Translations under genes and position numbers: made by a program
Source of the DNA: Nitrosomonadales bacterium
GTDB taxonomy: Bacteria > Pseudomonadota > Gammaproteobacteria > Burkholderiales > SG8-39
Direction: 5' to 3'
NCBI GenBank assembly: GCA_005240145.1
Contig: SBAS01000108.1
Span: forward strand, 1 to 56,169
Length of the DNA stretch: 56,169 nucleotides
Part shown: piece by piece, positions 17,422-25,368 of the stretch
How positions within the stretch are numbered: position 1 is the stretch's first letter
Layout: the number at the start of each line of letters is the position of its first letter
Notes under the pieces: generated by a model
The model's input: only the letters and a program-made list of their open reading frames with translations
Databases searched by the model: none
Told to the model about the DNA's origin: nothing

Positions 17422-17466
17422 AGGGTCAGACCCTGATTTCGTTTTTTGAAATCGGGGTCTGACCCT
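17422..17466. repeat. Hairpin of repeat family B (GGGTCAGACCC)
   Basis: Arms of 19 bases (17422-17440 and 17448-17466) pair with one mismatch around a T-rich loop. It fills the ahcY-metF gap. Related half copies occur near 19076-19096 and 19643-19660. The sequence is unlike family A, so it probably belongs to a different mobile REP family. Confidence 0.85.
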
Positions 17467-17472
17467 GCCTTT

Positions 17473-18882
<1,410 letters not shown>

Positions 18883-18943
18883 TTGGAGCTCTCCGTCAGT
18901 TAGTCGCGGGGCCCCAAAAGCGAAGCGCCCGCATCGTTTCCAA

Positions 18944-19021
18944 TGCGAGCGCCGTTGTCTTTAGCTGAGCCTGATCCACCCGCATGTTGCGAGTACGGGG
19001 GAATGCAGCGCTCCTCAGCAG
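18944..19021 (-). ncRNA. S-adenosylhomocysteine (SAH) riboswitch
   Basis: The minus-strand leader of ahcY matches the ahcY motif. P1 is GAGCGC (19013-19008) pairing with GCGCTC (18952-18947). The pseudoknot is GCTGAG (19019-19014) pairing with CTCAGC (18969-18964). The conserved strings GAGGAGCGCTGC, CAGGCTCA and AACGGCGCTC are present in order, and a C-rich/G-rich P2 arm lies between them. SAH riboswitches turn on SAH-recycling genes when SAH accumulates. The transcript probably starts at the aptamer's 5' end, because TATAAT lies at 19033-19028. Confidence 0.9.
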
Positions 19022-19027
19022 GAGCGG

Positions 19028-19033
19028 ATTATA
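19028..19033 (-). promoter_or_regulatory. -10 box of the ahcY-metF operon
   Basis: A perfect minus-strand TATAAT lies 7 bases before the first paired base of the SAH aptamer. At the expected -35 distance there is no TTGACA-like sequence; that place is occupied by a family A repeat half copy (19036-19062). Confidence 0.65.
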
Positions 19034-19035
19034 GC

Positions 19036-19062
19036 GGAAAACAGGGACAGACCACGTTTTCC
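19036..19062. repeat. Repeat family A half copy in the ahcY promoter
   Basis: GGAAAAC and GTTTTCC (19036-19042 and 19056-19062) flank AGGGACAGACCAC, one base different from the family A core. It lies directly upstream of the ahcY -10 box. A family B-like half copy (GAGGTCAGAGCCCGATT, about 19078-19094) follows. Confidence 0.7.
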
Positions 19063-19174
19063 CGCCGGCCCATGAATCGAGGTCAGAGCCCGATTTGCGA
19101 TGGACGGGGAGTCCACCGGCAAGGACGTTCGTGCGTTGAGCCTCGCAGGGGCCACTCTCCGGAAAACCACGTTG

Positions 19175-19193
19175 ATACCGTATTGGGTATAAT
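19175..19193 (+). promoter_or_regulatory. Promoter/operator of the solo HTH antitoxin-like gene
   Basis: ATACC (19175-19179) and GGTAT (19186-19190) form an inverted repeat overlapping a perfect -10 box TATAAT (19188-19193). This layout is usual for autorepressed antitoxin promoters. The ATG at 19196 is too close to the -10 box to be the start of the main gene. Confidence 0.5.
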
Positions 19194-19265
19194 CCATGGC
19201 GCGCACGGATATCCGGCTGATCGAGGAACGGCTCAAGGCGGCGCGCAACGATTACGAGGAACGCC

Positions 19266-19601
19266 ATGGCAAAGAAGCGGATCACGATCGAGGCGGATAG
19301 CGGCAACGTCTTTGCGGACCTTGGCTTCGCGGATGCGAAGGAACTCAGCCTCAAGGTCGAGCTGGCGATGGAAGTCAACCGGCTCCTGCGCCAGCGCGGC
19401 CTCACCCAGGCAGGGAGCGCCAAGGCACTCGGCATCCTGCAGCCGCATGTATCCGACCTGGTGCGTTACCGGCTGGACCGCTTTTCGGTCGAGCGCCTGA
19501 TGAACTTCCTCACCGGGCTCGGCCGCGAAGTCGAGATCCGGACCCGCCCGCGCGCGGCGCGCCGCGCCCGCTCCGCGGTTCGCGTGCTGCACTTGTCCTA
19601 G
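19266..19601 (+). CDS. XRE/HigA-like helix-turn-helix protein (solo antitoxin-like)
   Basis: The 111-residue protein has a central helix-turn-helix (LLRQRGLTQAGSAKALGILQPHVSDL, about residues 42-67) of the XRE type found in HigA2-like antitoxins, followed by NFLTGLGREVEI and a basic Arg/Ala-rich tail. GAGGA at 19256-19260 is a good ribosome-binding site. Such antitoxins normally follow a RelE/HigB toxin gene; here only a 34-codon frame (19196-19300) precedes it and shows no toxin similarity. It is therefore either an orphan antitoxin or an independent regulator. Confidence 0.7.
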   Translation: MAKKRITIEADSGNVFADLGFADAKELSLKVELAMEVNRLLRQRGLTQAGSAKALGILQPHVSDLVRYRLDRFSVERLMNFLTGLGREVEIRTRPRAARRARSAVRVLHLS

Positions 19602-19713
19602 GGCTGGATCGCCTGAATAACCGGATCGGTGCCGGGCCAAATCGGGGCCCAATCGGGGTCAGAGCCAGAATTCTGCTCCTCACGAGCACCGAGTCGCCGT
19701 ACTGCCGCGGCGA

Positions 19714-19719
19714 TATAAT
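19714..19719 (+). promoter_or_regulatory. -10 box for a leaderless antitoxin transcript
   Basis: A perfect TATAAT ends 6 bases before the ATG at 19726, so transcription should begin at the start codon. No Shine-Dalgarno sequence precedes this ATG. The stretch from 19602 to this box holds only a family B-like half repeat (near 19643-19660). Confidence 0.5.
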
Positions 19720-19725
19720 GGCGTC

Positions 19726-19941
19726 ATGGCCAAGATAGACGCCTCGAGGATCTCCACCGACGCTCTCGCTGAGTTGCGTGCAGGCCGCAGTGTGCGGCTC
19801 GTCAAGCGCGGACGCACGATCGCGACGCTGCGCGCGCAGCGCGCGCGGACGCAGGCCGACGCCGCGCGTGAATTGGCTGTGCTGCGGGCAGCAGACCGCG
19901 GCGACGACTGGGCCGACTACGCCGCTTGGCCGCAGCGCTGA
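19726..19941 (+). CDS. Short antitoxin-like protein upstream of a MazF-like gene
   Basis: This 71-residue protein (STDALAELRAGRSVRLVKRG followed by RTIATL) looks like a compact Phd/MazE-type antitoxin: an N-terminal DNA-binding strand-helix part, then an acidic C-terminal tail with DRGDDWADYAAWPQR that would wrap around the toxin. Its stop codon overlaps the beginning of the MazF/PemK-like frame. The family is assigned from size, layout and partner, not from a firm motif. Confidence 0.6.
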   Translation: MAKIDASRISTDALAELRAGRSVRLVKRGRTIATLRAQRARTQADAARELAVLRAADRGDDWADYAAWPQR

Positions 19942-20528
19942 AGCGCGGCGACCTGTATTTCGTCAAGCCGCCGGGATTCGTCGGCAAGGTCCGGCCCGCC
20001 GTGATCGTCCAGGCGGATAAATACAACGCCGAACCACCCTCGGTCACGGTATGTCTGCTGACCTCGCACCTGGCCGACTCCAGGCTGCGCGTCAGGCTCG
20101 ATCCTGCGCCCGGGAACGGCCTCTCGAAGTCCTCGCACGTAATGATGAAGGCGGAGCCGCCTGCCGCGTCGGGCCTGATGGGCGAGTGGTGGGAGCAACC
20201 GCCCGACGACGATCTCCTCGTGGCGGCCATGGCGCGTGGCGACAGGCTGGTCGTGTTCCTGGGCGAGCCCGCGGAGATCACCGAGATCTACCTCGTGCGC
20301 GAGGGCGCGGGCTTTCGGCTCGGCGCGGGGAACGAGATGGAGTTCCCGGAGTTGCGGCGGCCCGCGATGCGCGCGGCACTCGCGCGGCTCTCGAGCGCGG
20401 TCGAGGAGGTGCAGGTCTACGAGACGCGCGACGGCGTGGCGCTGCAGTTCGGCGCGGGCGCGACGCTGGCGCAGGTCGAGGCGGACCTCGCGATCGCGCG
20501 CGAGGTGCTGAACGCGGCAGGGAAGTAA
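19938..20528 (+). CDS. Chimeric MazF/PemK-like toxin with an unrelated C-terminal extension
   Basis: The first 70 residues match MazF/PemK endoribonucleases: KRGDLYFVKPP, VRPAVIVQADKYN and VTVCLLTSHLADSRLRVRL, ending at KSSHVMMK. The usual continuation (VDKI... and a C-terminal helix) is missing; the frame runs on for about 125 residues of unrecognised sequence (GEWWEQPPDDDLLVAAMARG, later VEEVQVYETRDGVALQFGAG). The natural MazF start position is a CTG at 19938 overlapping the antitoxin TGA (CTGA); a TTG at 19926 is the other option. The toxin part is probably inactive or altered. Fusion after a deletion is the likely origin. Confidence 0.55.
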   Translation: MKRGDLYFVKPPGFVGKVRPAVIVQADKYNAEPPSVTVCLLTSHLADSRLRVRLDPAPGNGLSKSSHVMMKAEPPAASGLMGEWWEQPPDDDLLVAAMARGDRLVVFLGEPAEITEIYLVREGAGFRLGAGNEMEFPELRRPAMRAALARLSSAVEEVQVYETRDGVALQFGAGATLAQVEADLAIAREVLNAAGK

Positions 20529-20535
20529 AACCTGG

Positions 20536-20630
20536 GTCCCCGCTTAAAGCCGCGGGGACGACGGTGGAGGCAACTGCGGGGATGACGGTGGAGGCAACTG
20601 CGGGGATGACGGAGATAGAGCGGGGATGAC
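20536..20630. repeat. Repeat family C: hairpin plus two 24-bp tandem units
   Basis: GTCCCCGC (20536-20543) pairs with GCGGGGAC (20552-20559). It is followed by two identical 24-base direct repeats (20563-20586 and 20587-20610) and a third partial unit with GGGGATGAC. A related copy occurs at 21434-21490. The two copies lie on either side of the VapBC-like pair. Confidence 0.75.
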
Positions 20631-20650
20631 AGTGCATCGATATTCTGGTA

Positions 20651-20673
20651 AATTACACGGTAATAGTGTAATT
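20651..20673. promoter_or_regulatory. Operator palindrome of the VapBC-like operon
   Basis: AATTACAC (20651-20658) and GTGTAATT (20666-20673) are perfect 8-bp arms around a 7-base spacer, placed 14 bases before the antitoxin start in an AT-rich patch. VapBC complexes autorepress through such palindromes. Confidence 0.6.
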
Positions 20674-20686
20674 ACTGGATTTGCCA

Positions 20687-20923
20687 TTGAAAAACATCAC
20701 GATAACGCTGGATGAACGGGCTGCCGCCTGGGCCCGGGTGCAAGCGGCCGAGTGCAATATGAGCCTCTCCCGCTACCTCGGTGAAATGCTTCACGACAAG
20801 ATGCGGCACTCGCGTGAATACGAGGAGGCAATGCGCGAGGCGCTCGCGCAGAAGCCGCTGGAACTCGAAGGCCCCTACCTCACGCGCGAGCAACTGTATG
20901 CCCAGCCCCGCCATCTTCGCTGA
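20687..20923 (+). CDS. Ribbon-helix-helix type antitoxin, VapB-like
   Basis: The roughly 78-residue protein opens with a beta strand and two helices typical of ribbon-helix-helix repressors (KNITITLDERAAAWARVQAAECNMSLSRYLGEML) and ends in a charged tail. I chose the TTG at 20687 because it gives the usual MKNITITLDE start; the TTG at 20681 adds two residues. It overlaps the PIN-domain gene by 26 bases. It would neutralise the PIN toxin and repress the operon through the palindrome at 20651. Confidence 0.75.
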   Translation: MKNITITLDERAAAWARVQAAECNMSLSRYLGEMLHDKMRHSREYEEAMREALAQKPLELEGPYLTREQLYAQPRHLR

Positions 20924-21416
20924 CGCGAATTTCCTGCTTTACGTGCGGGACGGGCGCGATCCCGCGAAGCAGGCCCGGGCGTCCGCGTGGCACGATCGGC
21001 TGTGGCAGGAAGGGCTGGGACGAACAAGCATGCAGGTCGTGTCGGAGTATTACGTCAACCTCAAGCGCATGGCGGGTTCGAGAATGACGCAGGACGATGC
21101 CTGGATGCACGCATCGAGGTACCTCACGTGGAATCCTCGAGCAATCGACGACAAGGTCCTCACGAGCGCGCGCCAGATCGAGCGCCGTTACAAGATTTCG
21201 TGGTGGGACAGCATGGTCGTCGCCGCGGCACAGCTGCAGGACTGCGCGCTGCTGCTGACGGAGGATCTCCAGGACAACGGCGTCTATGGATCAGTAACAG
21301 TGCGCAGCCCCTTCACGCTTGAGGTGCGCGAGCCGGTAGCGGCCTATGACGTCATGCCGCAGCTCGCCAGCCTGCACCGGCCGCGCGGGCGGCCGCGGCG
21401 CACGGCGCTCGCCTGA
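20898..21416 (+). CDS. PIN-domain ribonuclease toxin, VapC-like
   Basis: The 172-residue protein has the PIN acidic residues: the first Asp in IFADANFLLYV, a middle acidic position in MQVVSEYYVN, and the later pair in ISWWDSMVVAAA and LLLTEDLQD. VapC toxins cut tRNA or rRNA in a metal-dependent way. The ATG lies inside the end of the antitoxin gene. The C-terminal 30 residues (HRPRGRPRRTALA) are a basic extension beyond the usual PIN length and may have been added by read-through into flanking sequence. Confidence 0.8.
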   Translation: MPSPAIFADANFLLYVRDGRDPAKQARASAWHDRLWQEGLGRTSMQVVSEYYVNLKRMAGSRMTQDDAWMHASRYLTWNPRAIDDKVLTSARQIERRYKISWWDSMVVAAAQLQDCALLLTEDLQDNGVYGSVTVRSPFTLEVREPVAAYDVMPQLASLHRPRGRPRRTALA

Positions 21417-21433
21417 GATTTCTCAAAACCTGG

Positions 21434-21490
21434 GTCCCCGCTCAAAAGCGCTGCGGGGACGACGGGGATAGAGCGGGGACGACGGCGCAG
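21434..21490. repeat. Repeat family C, second copy
   Basis: GTCCCCGC (21434-21441) pairs with GCGGGGAC (21453-21460), followed by GACGGGGATAGAGCGGGGAC. It matches the copy at 20536 in the same orientation, including the preceding AACCTGG, so the toxin-antitoxin pair lies between direct repeats. Confidence 0.7.
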
Positions 21491-21507
21491 GGGATAATGC
21501 TGTCCCT

Positions 21508-22233
21508 GTGCATCTCTCCGTCGTCATCCCCGTCCGCAACGAAGCGGAGAACATCCTGCCGCTGCTCGCCGAAATCCAGGCGGCGCTGGCCGGCGTTGGT
21601 GAAAGCGAAGTCGTCTACGTCGACGACGGCAGTTCCGACGCCACGCCGCAGCGGCTCGCGGAGGCGATGCGCCTCTACCCGAACCTGCGCGTGCTGCGGC
21701 ACGCCGCGAGCTGCGGGCAGAGCACGGCGCTGCTGACGGGCGTGCGGGCGGCGCGGGGGGAGTGGATCGCGACGCTGGACGGGGATGGGCAGAACGATCC
21801 GGCGGATATCCCGAAGCTGCTCGCGGCTCGCGATGCTGCAACGCGTGCCGACCTGCAGTTGATTGCAGGATTTAGAACAAAAAGAAAGGATTCGTGGCTC
21901 AAGCGCATCTCTTCGCGCGTCGCCAACAGCGTGCGCTCGAGCCTCTTGGGCGATGCGACGCCGGACACGGGCTGCGGGCTGAAGCTGGTGGCGCGCGAGA
22001 CGTACCTGCGGCTGCCGTACTTCGATCACATGCACCGCTTCCTGCCGGCGCTGGTGCAGCGCGCGGGGGGCACGACGGTGTCGGTGGAGGTGAACCATCG
22101 GCCGCGCGCGCGAGGGGTGTCCAACTACGGCGTGTTCGACCGGCTGTGGGTCGGCATCGTGGATCTGGTGGGCGTGATGTGGCTGCAGCGCCGCGCGAAG
22201 CGGCCGCAGGTGAGCGAGCAGGAACGGCGCTGA
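21508..22233 (+). CDS. Family 2 glycosyltransferase, dolichol-phosphate mannosyltransferase-like
   Basis: The 241-residue protein has the GT2 signature: SVVIPVRNEAENILPLLAEI, VVYVDDGSSDATPQRL, and the metal-binding LDGDGQNDP. The C-terminal half includes RPRARGVSNYGVFDRLWVGI, typical of enzymes that charge polyprenyl phosphate. A single hydrophobic segment (VGIVDLVGVMWL) is near the end. It would make a lipid-linked sugar used by GT83-type transferases such as the one encoded at 23430. The GTG start follows a GATAAT box by nine bases. Confidence 0.85.
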   Translation: MHLSVVIPVRNEAENILPLLAEIQAALAGVGESEVVYVDDGSSDATPQRLAEAMRLYPNLRVLRHAASCGQSTALLTGVRAARGEWIATLDGDGQNDPADIPKLLAARDAATRADLQLIAGFRTKRKDSWLKRISSRVANSVRSSLLGDATPDTGCGLKLVARETYLRLPYFDHMHRFLPALVQRAGGTTVSVEVNHRPRARGVSNYGVFDRLWVGIVDLVGVMWLQRRAKRPQVSEQERR

Positions 22234-22331
22234 GGTCAACCGGTAGCGGGGGCAGGCGTTGACATAGGAAAGCGCAGGCCCCGTCCGTCAGGCTGGACGC
22301 TACTAAGCCATTGGATGACCATGGCGATGCG

Positions 22332-22448
22332 ATGCCGCTGTACCTGTTGGCGATGTTCGCGAAGAACGACAAGGCCAATTTGAGCAAGGCCGAGCGCAAC
22401 GACCTGGCGAAACTGACGGCAATCCTGAAATCGACAGCGAGGCAATGA
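22332..22448 (+). pseudogene. C-terminal fragment of a RelE/HigB-like toxin
   Basis: The 38 residues PLYLLAMFAKNDKANLSKAE and RNDLAKLTAILKS match the C-terminal strand and helix of HigB/RelE-family toxins. The frame stays open upstream but has no family residues, so the 5' part of the gene has been lost. It overlaps the start of an antitoxin-like gene, the normal toxin-antitoxin order. Confidence 0.7.
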
Positions 22449-22744
22449 GGATGAACAAGGCGTTTGCAAGCATCAAGCGGGGCCTGGAGCAGGCGATCCG
22501 CCATCGCAGGGGCGGTCGCGTCGCGCGGCTCAAGCTGCACGTGCCGCCACCAGTGGACGTGAAGGCGGTGCGCGAGCGTACGGGCCTCACGCAGGAGCAG
22601 TTCGCGGCGACGTTCGCCATCGGCCTCGGGGCGCTGCGCCACTGGGAGAGGGGAGATCGCAAGCCGCGCGGTGCGACGCTCGTTCTCCTGAACGTCATCT
22701 CGAAGGATCCGGAGGCGGTGCTGCGGGCGGTTCGCAAGGCTTGA
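22445..22744 (+). CDS. XRE-family antitoxin (HigA/NadS-like), orphaned
   Basis: The 99-residue protein has a C-terminal XRE helix-turn-helix (VRERTGLTQEQFAATFAIGL and WERGDRKPRG) and resembles HigA1/NadS antitoxins. The start ATG overlaps the stop of the broken toxin fragment; a second ATG at 22451 is possible. With the toxin truncated, it is a relic antitoxin or a free regulator. The next gene overlaps its stop. Confidence 0.75.
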   Translation: MRMNKAFASIKRGLEQAIRHRRGGRVARLKLHVPPPVDVKAVRERTGLTQEQFAATFAIGLGALRHWERGDRKPRGATLVLLNVISKDPEAVLRAVRKA

Positions 22745-22755
22745 GAGCATCCGTA

Positions 22756-23433
22756 GTGAAAGTCCGCATCTATCTGCCGGGGCTCGTTTTCCTGGCGACG
22801 CTGATCGCGATCGGCTATGTGCTCGAGAGCGGCATGCTCACCGGCACGCTGAGCGAGGCCTGGATCGACCGCGAGGTGCGCGGCAAGGGGATGTCGGGGG
22901 AGCTGCTGTACCTCGCAATGGGGGGCGCCGCGACCGCGGTGGCGGTGCCGCGCCACATCGTGAGCTTCCTCGGCGGCTACGCTTTCGGCGCGGGCCTGGG
23001 CACGGCGCTCGCGCTCGTAGCCACCGAGATCGGCTGCGTGCTGGTGTTCTTCTACGGCCGCTACATCGGGCGCCCGCTGGTGAGCGAGCGCATCCGTGCT
23101 CGCGTGCGCCGCATCGAGGACTTCCTCGCCTCGAACCCGTTCTCGATGACGCTGCTCATTCGCCTCCTGCCGGTGGGCAACAATTTCGCCACCAGCCTCG
23201 CGGCGGGCGTGTCGCGCGTACCGGCGCGGCCGTTCCTGCTGGGCTCGCTCCTGGGCTACATCCCCCAGACCTTCGTCTTCGCGCTGGCCGGCAGCGGCAT
23301 CGATGTGGGGGCGCACTCGCGCATCGCCATTGCGGCGCTGTTCTTCGTCGTGTCGGGTGCGATCGGCATCTGGCTCTACCGCCACTACCGCCGCGAGAAG
23401 TCGCTTGGCGAGGAAGTCGAGAAGGCGATTTGA
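22756..23433 (+). CDS. TVP38/TMEM64 (VTT/DedA-like) membrane protein
   Basis: The 225-residue protein has about six hydrophobic segments and the VTT-domain pattern: FLGGYAFGAGLGTALALVATEIG, FYGRYIGRPLV, and RLLPVGNNFATSLAAGVSRV. The family is linked to lipid scrambling and envelope homeostasis. I placed the start at GTG 22756 (KVRIYLPGLVF); TTG 22741 overlaps the antitoxin stop and adds five residues. The end overlaps the TTG start of the GT83-like gene. Confidence 0.85.
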   Translation: MKVRIYLPGLVFLATLIAIGYVLESGMLTGTLSEAWIDREVRGKGMSGELLYLAMGGAATAVAVPRHIVSFLGGYAFGAGLGTALALVATEIGCVLVFFYGRYIGRPLVSERIRARVRRIEDFLASNPFSMTLLIRLLPVGNNFATSLAAGVSRVPARPFLLGSLLGYIPQTFVFALAGSGIDVGAHSRIAIAALFFVVSGAIGIWLYRHYRREKSLGEEVEKAI

Positions 23434-25019
23434 AGAACGACAAGGCACTTTGGCTGCTGCTGGCCGGCTGGGCGGCGTTCGCCGTCGCCTCGGTCTGGCT
23501 GCGCCCGCTCTGGCCGGTGGACGAGACGCGCTACGCCAGCGTCGCCTGGGAGATGTGGCTGCGCGGCGATTTCCTCGTGCCGCACATCAACGGCGAGCCC
23601 TACAGCCACAAGCCGCCGCTGCTCTTCTGGCTGATCCAGGCGGGCTGGGCGCTGTTCGGGGTGAATGACTGGTGGCCAAGGCTGGTGGCGCCGCTGTGCG
23701 CCCTCGGCGCTGTGCCTTTGCTTTTCAGGCTTGAAAAACTTTTGTGGAACGAAAAACAAACCACCCATTCCTGGGTGCTGTTCGGGACGCTGCTCTTCGC
23801 GGGCTTCGTCACGCTGGTGATGTTCGACCTGCTGCTGATGCTGTGTGCTTTGGTCGCAATGATCGGGGTGGTGGAGCTTAGTAGAGGTGAAGTCAACGGC
23901 GGCAAATTCAAGGGAGTTCTGTGGCTGGGCGCCGGGATCGGCCTCGGCGTGCTCGCCAAGGGGCCGGTGATCCTGCTGCACGTGCTGCCCGCGGCGGTGG
24001 TCGCGCCGTGGTGGGCGCCGCAACTCAAGGGCCGGCTGGTGCGCTGGTACGTGGACCTGCTGCTCGGCGTCCTGCTCGGCGCCGCGATTGCGCTCGCCTG
24101 GGCGCTGCCCGCGGCGGTTGCGGGCGGCGAGGCGTACAGGAACGCGATTTTCTGGGGCCAGACCGCGGGGCGCGTGTCGGATTCCTTCGCGCACCGCGCC
24201 GCCTGGTGGCATTACCTGCCGCTGCTGCCGTTGATCCTGTTCCCGTGGTTTGTGTGGCCCCGGTTCTGGAAGGGCATTTCGGTAAAGGATGAGGGACAAA
24301 AATTCCTCCTGGCCTGGCTTGTCCTCACCGTCATCGGCTTTTCCCTGGTGAGTGGCAAGCAGGCGAAGTACCTGGTGCCGATGCTGCCGGCGTTTGCGCT
24401 GCTGGTGAGCCACGTCCTGGCAACAGCGAAATATTCCGCGCGCTGGTGGGAAATGCTGGCGCCCGCGCTCGGCTTTCTCGCCTTGCCCGCGTTCCTCCTT
24501 TACCTGCGCTCGCGGCCCGAAGGGATGAAGCTGCCGGAATGGGCGGCGGAGATCCCGCTCTGGCCCATCGCGCTCCTCGTGCTTGCCGCTCCAATCCTTT
24601 TGTTCTTCAGTAAAAAACCCATTGCGACGCAAGTGCGCGCGCTCGCGTTCGCGATGCTGGCCGCTTTCGCGGTGGTCGGCGCTGGCGTCATTCCCGCGTT
24701 CGTCCCCTACAGCGATCCGGGGCCAGCGGCGCGCCACCTCGCGGCGCTGCAGGAGGCGAAGGTGCCGCTCGCGCACCTGGGCAAGTACCACGCGACATAC
24801 AACTTCGTCGGCCGGCTGCGCACGCCGATCGACATCCTCGATGGGCCGGAACTGAAAGCCTGGGTCGCGGCGCATCCCGCGGGGCAGGTCATCACCGTCG
24901 AGCGCAGCCGGCACGCGGCGCCCGGGGCGGCACCCGACTATCAAGCACCGTTCAGGGGCGCGTGGCTGCAGGTGTGGCGCGGCGCCACGCTACTCGTCGC
25001 GCGGCCTGAGCTGCGCTAG
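23430..25019 (+). CDS. ArnT/PMT-family glycosyltransferase (GT83-like)
   Basis: The 529-residue membrane protein has about twelve hydrophobic segments and the catalytic loop motif WPVDETRYASVAWEM plus HKPPLLFWLIQAGW, both characteristic of ArnT-like enzymes. These use polyprenyl-phosphate sugars made by GT2 enzymes like the one at 21508 to modify lipid A or other periplasmic acceptors. A soluble periplasmic C-terminal domain follows residue 425. The TTG start overlaps the previous stop. Confidence 0.85.
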   Translation: MKNDKALWLLLAGWAAFAVASVWLRPLWPVDETRYASVAWEMWLRGDFLVPHINGEPYSHKPPLLFWLIQAGWALFGVNDWWPRLVAPLCALGAVPLLFRLEKLLWNEKQTTHSWVLFGTLLFAGFVTLVMFDLLLMLCALVAMIGVVELSRGEVNGGKFKGVLWLGAGIGLGVLAKGPVILLHVLPAAVVAPWWAPQLKGRLVRWYVDLLLGVLLGAAIALAWALPAAVAGGEAYRNAIFWGQTAGRVSDSFAHRAAWWHYLPLLPLILFPWFVWPRFWKGISVKDEGQKFLLAWLVLTVIGFSLVSGKQAKYLVPMLPAFALLVSHVLATAKYSARWWEMLAPALGFLALPAFLLYLRSRPEGMKLPEWAAEIPLWPIALLVLAAPILLFFSKKPIATQVRALAFAMLAAFAVVGAGVIPAFVPYSDPGPAARHLAALQEAKVPLAHLGKYHATYNFVGRLRTPIDILDGPELKAWVAAHPAGQVITVERSRHAAPGAAPDYQAPFRGAWLQVWRGATLLVARPELR

Positions 25020-25055
25020 ACTCGGACCCGTCCAACTCAGGAAGAGACGGCGAGC

Positions 25056-25280
25056 ATGAGCATCTGGCTGAAGGGAGCGTTGATCGGCGCCGCCATATCG
25101 GCCGTGATCATTGCTTTCGAGTACATGGCGATCAAGGCCGAGATCGCGGAACGCTCGAAGCGGATCGCGAAAAAGGTCGACTGGGATTCGAACCAGAAGG
25201 CGCGGCTGCGCGGCGTGATGACCTTCGGTGCCCTGGTGCCGATCGGCTGCGCCGTCGGCGCCTGGCTGGTCTGGGGCTGA
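25056..25280 (+). CDS. Small two-helix membrane protein, unknown function
   Basis: This 74-residue protein has two hydrophobic segments (LKGALIGAAISAVIIAFEYM and TFGALVPIGCAVGAWLVW) separated by a basic loop with IAERSKRIAKKVDWDSN. The ATG has an upstream AGGAAGAG ribosome-binding site. I do not recognise the family. It is followed by a repeat hairpin that also faces the metK end. Confidence 0.65.
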   Translation: MSIWLKGALIGAAISAVIIAFEYMAIKAEIAERSKRIAKKVDWDSNQKARLRGVMTFGALVPIGCAVGAWLVWG

Positions 25281-25288
25281 GCTAAAAG

Positions 25289-25368
25289 AAAATCAGGGAC
25301 AGTCCACGTTTTTCTCGAAAGGCGGGCCGCCTGGCCCGCCCTGAAAAACGTGGACTGTCCCCGATTTT
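25289..25368. repeat. Large family A hairpin with nested stem
   Basis: Arms of 25 bases (25289-25313 and 25344-25368) pair with one mismatch. The loop contains a further perfect 8-bp stem (GGCGGGCC with GGCCCGCC). It lies between convergent genes and ends at the metK stop codon, so it can act as a two-way terminator. It is a second full inverted pair of the repeat at 16513. Confidence 0.9.

Noticed and set aside
19196-19300. A 34-codon frame before the HTH gene as a toxin partner
   Set aside because: It is too short, has no toxin motif, and its ATG lies only two bases after the -10 box; it is more likely the leader of the HTH gene.
20563-20630. Tandem repeats that could be a short CRISPR array
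   Set aside because: The 24-base units are directly adjacent with no spacers, and no cas gene is present.
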